37,764 nucleotides of DNA. Source: Symbiobacterium sp. GTDB taxonomy: Bacteria > Bacillota > Sulfobacillia > UBA995 > UBA9673. The notes under the pieces were generated by a model. It had not been told where the DNA came from. It searched no databases and saw only the letters and a list, made by a program, of their open reading frames with translations. How positions within the stretch are numbered: position 1 is the stretch's first letter; every line of letters starts with the position of its first letter. The position numbers and the translations under genes are program-made. The stretch is taken from NCBI GenBank assembly GCA_020725405.1, contig DYFB01000009.1, forward strand, positions 1 through 37,764, in the 5' to 3' direction. Below, in pieces: positions 34,001 through 37,764 of the stretch.

Positions 34001-34105
34001 GGGGTCTCCGTCCTGGTCTCAGCGACAGCCTTTGTTCTCTTAGCCGCCTACTCGGTCGTCACGGCCCTCCAGGCCCGGACCGGCCGGAAGGAGGTCTCGG
34101 TCTGA
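31019..34105 (+). CDS. PTPS/QueD-like domain fused to large membrane protein, XrtG-associated
   Basis: A 1028-residue fusion. Residues about 10-130 are a 6-pyruvoyl-tetrahydropterin-synthase/QueD-like domain: FFLNAKHQVPL, HRHSWRLDV, TPATENLARFL and VTLWETPT. The zinc histidines His24, His36 and His38 and Glu122 are kept. The usual catalytic Cys and the LDH motif (here YEGCFLNE) are altered. A linker then leads to about ten to twelve membrane helices (about 178-610), with SDTWGHLFKAYYL in the first external loop, as in GT-C-like enzymes. A long extracytoplasmic part (about 620-990) and a final helix (about 1000-1020) complete it. This matches the 'PTPS-related' membrane family found with XrtG exosortases. 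AGGGGG precedes the ATG at 31019. I infer sugar transfer on the outer face. Confidence 0.85.
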   Translation: MRPGDADRANSYDLRLTFFLNAKHQVPLAGSTGPAHRHSWRLDVVFEAAFHEREAVPGVEFADVERAVRDVLRPYEGCFLNEMPPFDRVTPATENLARFLYGAIGRAVSGLGVRIVDVTLWETPTKGVTVRAPLSAAHAGFVREAAATGEELPGRVRGVPTARDPGSDRRGRPGERGAVLLGLLAPLLVLLAVGGLTAVVYLPLLKPLTGPSFPWGSDTWGHLFKAYYLYQSAAAGNLYPALMPWWYAGIEPFRYWAPLPYYALAALRYFSGSIFTAGAWLVPLCALFGGLSWLAFARRLGWLGACVAGLGWAVWPDHVRVALSEGNLPRVVATALLPLLFATFLDSLEHRRWPWPGLAFVVVLNLVVLSHAMVAAIACLGLAAFSLLFWCFSGTRGRDVVRGAALIVLGLLVSSWWLVPSLSGGIAAIDPEAVRQAADYFPLSVSLNPLIRQTNPEVFYLGLSSAVLLVLVLTGWSRRDPLARAFFVCALLAMVITFPAARPLVSLLPGSQLLWPLRFASLLPIALFLAALPRPSPLPAAGPPPSEPPSRVAASGRRRLKPAEAALTFLIAAIVLADASGSFHLIGTRAARSDLAEAADALRGKDGWRVAVLDLSRLGSEPSFVFSQSGGREQVFGWAWQGAAIGPGLVLLNTALEQGRYTYAVDRSLQLGATDLVVPTGWVDASRLAPAAVQAGYSERETYGHLDLYRRFLPPFALRHTYEVLAVGRYAGNASLLFPAVERGTSPYIDSYDLADLRSYRAVFLTGATWRSRSRAEDLIRAYVAAGGRVVVDLTGFPTSVLSKRPSFLGVVGEPVQLTGATTASGPLGPVGPLTWSPLYDPWAAFIPHGLDRSLLAFEYFGQSADIIGEKDLDGGPVTFVGLNLPYHALLTGDPAALDMLAGLLGVEPDEPPARETLPLASYRATARGYSFTVDVPGGWDGARLILPFAHHDAVKVALDGRPVPVRPVENLIAVEVAAGRHRVDIEATRPPLAGVSVLVSATAFVLLAAYSVVTALQARTGRKEVSV

Positions 34106-34990
34106 ATGAGCACCCATCACGGTTTCCATACCGCGCTGTCCCGGCGCCTCGCGACCTGTCTCGCTCTTGCAGCCGCCCTCGCCCTCGGCTTGATCATCCC
34201 CACCCGGGCGTCCGCCGGGCCGCCCCCCATCGTCCTCGACGGCGACTTCGCCGAGTGGAACGGCCGCATCGCCATCCCCGACACCTCGGCGCGGGAGGAG
34301 CCCTTCGACCAGAAGTCCGTTAACTTCATCGAGGACATCCAGTGGTTCTACTACGGGACGAACCCGGGCGAATCGTGGCTCTTCTTCCGGGTCGGCCGCT
34401 ACCCCAAACCGACGGGCGGAACCAGGAACGGTATCTCCCAGCCCGTCTACTACGGCATCTTCATCGACTTCAACAACACCCACCGGAGTACGACAGATCG
34501 CTTCCAGGGCTACCAGGACCCCGAGGACTACGTGCTCTACTGCGCCTACACCCCGGACCCCGGTTCGGGACTGCCCATCGCCCACGTCTACCTCGTCCCG
34601 GCGCCGGCGGTCTTCCAGGCCGACGAGCTCGACCCGGCCGCCATCCTCTGGGAGGCCCAAGGTCCCTGGGGCCAGCCGTACGACTCGGCGACGGGGACGG
34701 GAGGACTCATCGTCGAGTTCGGAGTTCCCTTCGAGGCTTTCGACCCTGACTTCCAGCCGGGTCAGGTCATCCAGTTCTTCCTCGGAGCCACCCTCAACGA
34801 CCCGCTGAACAAGATAGACTATCCCCAGCAGGACTTCTGCCCGAACGAAGGGTGCATCCAGGACGCCCCGGTCCCCATCCTCGGCCTCCTCGGGACCATC
34901 CTCCTCCTCGGCGTCGGTCTCGCCGTCGCCTACCTCACCATGCGGCGGTCCGGGCCCGACCCGGCCGGGGGAGGGGTGTCTCCCCGGTGA
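34106..34990 (+). CDS. Secreted CBM9-like protein with C-terminal sorting-type tail
   Basis: A 294-residue protein, likely the dedicated substrate of the next gene, an exosortase. A basic start and hydrophobic core form a signal peptide, with cleavage expected after ASA at residue 37. The mature protein begins with VLDGDFAEWNGRIAIPD, a CBM9/DOMON-like opening, and contains YYGIFIDFNN and GGLIVEFGVPFEAF. Two cysteines (245, 250) precede a C-terminal tripartite tail: DAPVPILG, a membrane helix (about 258-278), then MRR and a short tail. That layout resembles exosortase sorting signals such as Firmicu-CTERM or PEP-CTERM, though the usual invariant motif is not obvious. The ATG follows GGAAGGAGG; the stop overlaps the exosortase GTG. 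Confidence 0.82.
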   Translation: MSTHHGFHTALSRRLATCLALAAALALGLIIPTRASAGPPPIVLDGDFAEWNGRIAIPDTSAREEPFDQKSVNFIEDIQWFYYGTNPGESWLFFRVGRYPKPTGGTRNGISQPVYYGIFIDFNNTHRSTTDRFQGYQDPEDYVLYCAYTPDPGSGLPIAHVYLVPAPAVFQADELDPAAILWEAQGPWGQPYDSATGTGGLIVEFGVPFEAFDPDFQPGQVIQFFLGATLNDPLNKIDYPQQDFCPNEGCIQDAPVPILGLLGTILLLGVGLAVAYLTMRRSGPDPAGGGVSPR

Positions 34991-35583
34991 CGCTCTGGGT
35001 GGCCGCCGCCGTCGTCTGGGTCGTCCTCGTCGCCGCCCTGCGACTAGGGCGGCTGTGGCTGCCCTTCTATGTCCTGGCGACCGTGGGTTTCGCCCTCCTC
35101 TTCCTCGTCGCCGCCCGGGGCTCACCCGTCGAGCACGCCCTCGAGGCCGCGACGGCCCAGCACGCCCACGAGGTGTCAGGACTCCTTGGCATCCCGACCA
35201 TGGTCTTCCGCAACGCCCCGGGGACTCTTCTCGTTCTCGTGGTCGTCGGTCGCGTCGGATGGACTATAATCGAAGTGGGGATCGAGTGCTCCGGCCTTCT
35301 CGAGCTCGCCGCCTTCGCCGGCCTCCTCCTCTTCTATCCCGGTCTCCGGGTCGGCCGCCGCCTCACCCTCCTGGCCTTCGGCCTGGCGGCCACTTACGCC
35401 ATAAACATTCTCAGGCTCCTTGTCATCATCGCCTTCCTTCACTGGGGAGGTAAGGACATCATCTTCCTCGCCCACACCGTCATCGGGCGGGGAGTCTTCT
35501 TCGTCCTGGTCATCGCCCTCTACTGGTTTGTCTTCACCCGGGCCGCGCTCCAGGCGGTCCGGGAGCGCGTCGCGCAGGGCTGA
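34987..35583 (+). CDS. Exosortase family protein, XrtG type
   Basis: A 198-residue, mostly hydrophobic protein with five or six membrane segments. Exosortase catalytic residues are present in order: Cys101 in IECSGLLELAAF, Arg143 in AINILRL, and His163 in LAHTVIGRG; Arg124 in GLRVGRR is a further conserved-type arginine. Exosortases cut a C-terminal sorting signal in the membrane and attach or release the protein. The GTG at 34987 overlaps the preceding stop (GTGA), consistent with coupled synthesis of enzyme and substrate. The neighbours (PTPS-related membrane fusion, processive GT2) are those I associate with the Gram-positive XrtG type. Length is typical for XrtG. Confidence 0.88.
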   Translation: MTLWVAAAVVWVVLVAALRLGRLWLPFYVLATVGFALLFLVAARGSPVEHALEAATAQHAHEVSGLLGIPTMVFRNAPGTLLVLVVVGRVGWTIIEVGIECSGLLELAAFAGLLLFYPGLRVGRRLTLLAFGLAATYAINILRLLVIIAFLHWGGKDIIFLAHTVIGRGVFFVLVIALYWFVFTRAALQAVRERVAQG

Positions 35584-35624
35584 AGCCCGGCCGCTGCGGC
35601 CGGGCGCACGGGAGGTGTCGGGTC

Positions 35625-37040
35625 ATGCTGCTTACCCGGGCTATGAACCTGTTCCTCTTCTGGGGTATCTGGCTGCTCGTCCCCCTTCTGGTCGACGGCT
35701 TGTCGGCCGTGGCCCAGCTCATCAGCATCATCTCCGGGGAGAGGTCCCGCCGGAGGCGCCTTCTGAAAGAAGTCCGGGAGAGCGGACACCGGTCGCCCCT
35801 CGGCCGCCGGCCCGGGCCGACGTCCCTGTCCCAGTCGGTCCTTCCGCCGCTGGACCGCTTCCCCTTGGTGACCGTGATCGTCCCCGTCCACAACAGCTCG
35901 CAGACCGTGGGAAGCACCCTCGAGTCCCTCGCCCGGCAGACCTACCCCACCGAGGCCCTCGAGATCATCTGCGTCGACAACGGGAGCACCGACGACTGCT
36001 TTCAGGTCTTCTCCCGCTTCCAGGAGCGGCATCCCCGGCTTCGGCTCGCCTGGATCCCCATCGAGCGCCCCGGAAAGGCCGCCGCCCTCAACGCTGGCAT
36101 CTACTCCAGCGCCGGCGTCTACATCATGGGCGTCGACGCCGACGTTCGTCTGGCCCCCGACGCCATCTACGAGATGGTCCGCAGCTTCGAGTTCCGACCG
36201 AACCTCGTCGCCGCCACCGGAGCCATCGCCGTCGCTCCGCCGAGGGGGGACAGGGGCCGCCTCATGGCCCTCCTCCACACCTGCGAGGCCTTCGAGTACC
36301 TCAGCGCCTTCGGGGTCGGGCGGCGCTACCAGTCCCACCGGAACGCGCTCTACACCCTCTCCGGCGCCTTCTCGGCCTTCCGGCGGGAGGTTCTCCTTGA
36401 AAGCTCCTATCTCTTCGACAACCTTACTGTGTCTGAAGATACCAAGCTGACCTTCGACCTCCGGAGCCGCGTTTACGTGCGCAGGCCGGGTGCCGCGCTG
36501 GAGTGCGTGGACAGCGCGGTGGCCTTCGTCCATCCCATCCCCTCCCTGGCCGCTCTCTACTCCCAGCGCCTTCGCTGGCAAAGGGGCCAGGTCGAGGTTG
36601 CCGCTCTCCACTCCCAGGAGCAGGCCGGCCTTGCCGGTCCGTTCCGCAGTCTCTCCGGGCGCATCCTGCTCGCCGACCACACTCTGGCCTTCCCGCGGCT
36701 CGTCTGGACCTTCCTCCTCCCCTTCCTCTTCCTCGTGGGCTACAGCCCGGCCGTCGTCCTCTCCGCCCTCGCGGCCATGTACCTCGCTTACGTCTTCATC
36801 GAGTGTCTCTTCTACCTCGCCTGCTATCACTATACAGTGGGCGCGGGTCGCCGCTGGCTGCGAAAGGTAGCCTGGGTGGTGCTGCTTATGCCCCTCTTCC
36901 GATTCATGGTCTACTGGTTCCGCCTAGGCGGCATCCTCCACGCCGTGGCCGAGCCCCAGCGCTGGCACACCCCGCCCTTCCGGCGCGGGCCCGCGCGGCC
37001 GGAGGCGCCTGTCACCCCGGCTGCCCGGACGGGAAGGTGA
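35625..37040 (+). CDS. Membrane GT2 glycosyltransferase, exosortase-G associated
   Basis: A 471-residue processive-type family-2 glycosyltransferase. Catalytic motifs are VIVPVHNS and CVDNGSTDD (nucleotide binding), GVDADV (DxD), VSEDTKL (the TED-type base) and QRLRW (Q-x-x-R-W of processive enzymes such as cellulose and hyaluronan synthases). Two membrane segments lie near the N-terminus (about 8-40) and about four near the C-terminus (about 360-440). It follows the exosortase by about 40 bases, with GGGAGGTG before the ATG at 35625. The same family is found next to XrtG in Gram-positive bacteria, where its glycan product is not established, as I recall. Confidence 0.9.
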   Translation: MLLTRAMNLFLFWGIWLLVPLLVDGLSAVAQLISIISGERSRRRRLLKEVRESGHRSPLGRRPGPTSLSQSVLPPLDRFPLVTVIVPVHNSSQTVGSTLESLARQTYPTEALEIICVDNGSTDDCFQVFSRFQERHPRLRLAWIPIERPGKAAALNAGIYSSAGVYIMGVDADVRLAPDAIYEMVRSFEFRPNLVAATGAIAVAPPRGDRGRLMALLHTCEAFEYLSAFGVGRRYQSHRNALYTLSGAFSAFRREVLLESSYLFDNLTVSEDTKLTFDLRSRVYVRRPGAALECVDSAVAFVHPIPSLAALYSQRLRWQRGQVEVAALHSQEQAGLAGPFRSLSGRILLADHTLAFPRLVWTFLLPFLFLVGYSPAVVLSALAAMYLAYVFIECLFYLACYHYTVGAGRRWLRKVAWVVLLMPLFRFMVYWFRLGGILHAVAEPQRWHTPPFRRGPARPEAPVTPAARTGR

Positions 37041-37046
37041 CAGCGG

Positions 37047-37625
37047 ATGCTGCGAAGAGCTCTTGACATCATCCGCCCCGGGGTCTCCGGGGCCATCGCC
37101 CTTGACTTCGTCGCGGGGATCACCCGGTTCCACCGCATCCAGGCCTCCCCCGGCTACCGGGAGTCCGCCCACTGGTGCGCCCGGCGCCTGGAGGAGGCCG
37201 GTCTCGAGGTCGAGGTCCTCTCTTACCCCGCCCGTCCCTCCCAGTCGTACTGGGCTCAGGTCATGTTCCAGGAGTGGGCCTGCGAGGAGGGAACCCTCGA
37301 CCTTGTCGCCCCGGCGGCCGAGGCCCGGCGGCTCTGCGACTTCCGGGCCAACCCCCTCGCGGTCATCCAGCGGTCCACCTCCACCCCTCCCGGCGGCCTG
37401 AAGGCCCCGGTCGTCGTCGTCGACCGCGCCGACGTGCCGGCCTCCTACGAGGGAATCGACGTCCGCGGGCGCTTCGTGCTCTTCACCGGCGACGCCCAGC
37501 GGGCCTACGAGCTGGCCGTCGTCGCGAGGGGGGGCGCCGGGCTTCTCACCGACCAGATGTCCGAGTTCGCCCCGGTGAGGACGGCCTTCGACCTCCCCTC
37601 GGCCACCCAGTACGCGTCCTTCTGG
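37047..37625 (+). pseudogene. M28-type peptidase-like gene, interrupted by an intron
   Basis: The first 193 codons resemble the N-terminal part of M28-family (aminopeptidase Y-type) proteins: FHRIQASPGYRESAHWCARRLEEAG, then a PA-like domain with APVVVVDRADVPASYEGIDVRGRFVLF and GGAGLL. The catalytic zinc domain should follow, but the reading frame passes into the antisense 3' end of a group II intron at 37626 and stops at 37632-37634. The protein is therefore cut after about 193 residues and lacks all catalytic residues. The ATG at 37047 has a GGGAAGG upstream, six bases past the GT2 stop, so it was the last gene of the exosortase-linked operon. The rest may lie beyond the window. Confidence 0.8.
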
Positions 37626-37764
37626 ATCGGGTAGGAGGGGAGCGTCTCGCTCCCCGTCCTCCCACACCACCGGACATGCGGGTCCGCATCCGGCGGTTCA
37701 GCAAGGTTGACGAAGTGTGCGGTATGTGGCGTGCAAGCTGATGAGGCCCTGGGCCTGCCAGTAG
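37626..37764 (-). mobile_element. 3' end of a group IIC intron, antisense to the host gene
   Basis: On the minus strand the C-terminus of an intron-encoded protein is followed by a domain V hairpin GAACCGCCGGATGCGG…CCGGTGG (37699-37665) with the CGC-type catalytic triad of class IIC introns. Next is a domain VI-like stem GGAGG…GGGGAGCGAGACGCTCCCC…, ending CCTACCCGAT at the exon junction near 37626. The intron reads off the right window edge. Its orientation opposes the peptidase gene, so splicing could not repair the peptidase transcript. Class and junction are set by motif recognition; the exact boundary needs comparison with an uninterrupted copy. Confidence 0.8.
37698..37764 (-). CDS. ltrA: C-terminal end of group II intron reverse transcriptase/maturase
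   Basis: The minus-strand frame from the window edge reads YWQAQGLISLHATYRTLRQP-C followed by TGA at 37700-37698. This is the usual end of group IIC intron-encoded proteins (pattern G-L-x-S-L…R-Y-x-x-L). Only 21 codons are inside the window. It is followed immediately by the domain V structure. Confidence 0.8.
   Translation of the reverse strand, partial: YWQAQGLISLHATYRTLRQPC

Noticed and set aside
37632-37764. Plus-strand coding sequence beyond the peptidase stop
   Set aside because: The sequence is explained on the minus strand by the intron domain V and VI hairpins and the end of the intron-encoded protein.

Overview
The window looks like chromosome of a high-G+C, endospore-forming member of the Bacillota (Clostridia-like lineage). 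The sporulation genes spoIVA and spoIIP, a YIEGIA/DUF3189/DUF1614 sporulation-linked block, an ispH-rpsA fusion typical of clostridial lineages, GGAGG-type ribosome binding sites and frequent GTG/TTG starts all point that way. G+C is roughly two thirds, so most long antisense reading frames are shadows. No genus can be assigned from the sequence alone.

Layout. Bases 1-24594 are read almost wholly from the minus strand. From high to low coordinate: a ridA / nicotinamidase-like / nicotinate phosphoribosyltransferase group (24594-22396); a promoter, cobalamin riboswitch and intrinsic terminator ahead of a btuF-btuC-btuD type importer (22354-18277); a PLP trans-sulfuration-family lyase; a small membrane-anchored protein; cmk-plsC-ispH/rpsA-topB; then DUF1614, spoIIP, YIEGIA, its small partner, two DUF3189 genes, a PDZ/radical-SAM/DUF512 protein, der, and spoIVA behind a probable SigE promoter. 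A membrane protein of unknown role and a 5'-truncated group II intron reverse transcriptase lie at the left edge.

A roughly 650-base divergent intergenic region (24595-25247) has no convincing gene but carries six tandem imperfect repeats of 38-43 bases. Each folds into a long stem-loop with compensating changes in the arms. From 25248 onward everything is on the plus strand: a HEPN protein, a DUF1848 radical-SAM-like protein, an amidohydrolase, a CBM9-like/esterase fusion, and then a tightly packed exosortase locus (29829-37040). That locus holds a DPM1-like glycosyltransferase, an SMR-type flippase candidate, a 1028-residue fusion of a PTPS/QueD-like domain to a large membrane protein, a secreted CBM9-like protein with a C-terminal sorting-type tail, an XrtG-type exosortase, and a membrane-bound glycosyltransferase. 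It resembles the XrtG system of Gram-positive bacteria. The genes together suggest a lipid-linked sugar pathway coupled to cleavage and anchoring of a dedicated surface protein, which is inference. The plus-strand run ends in a peptidase-like gene broken by a group IIC intron in antisense orientation; the intron runs off the right edge.
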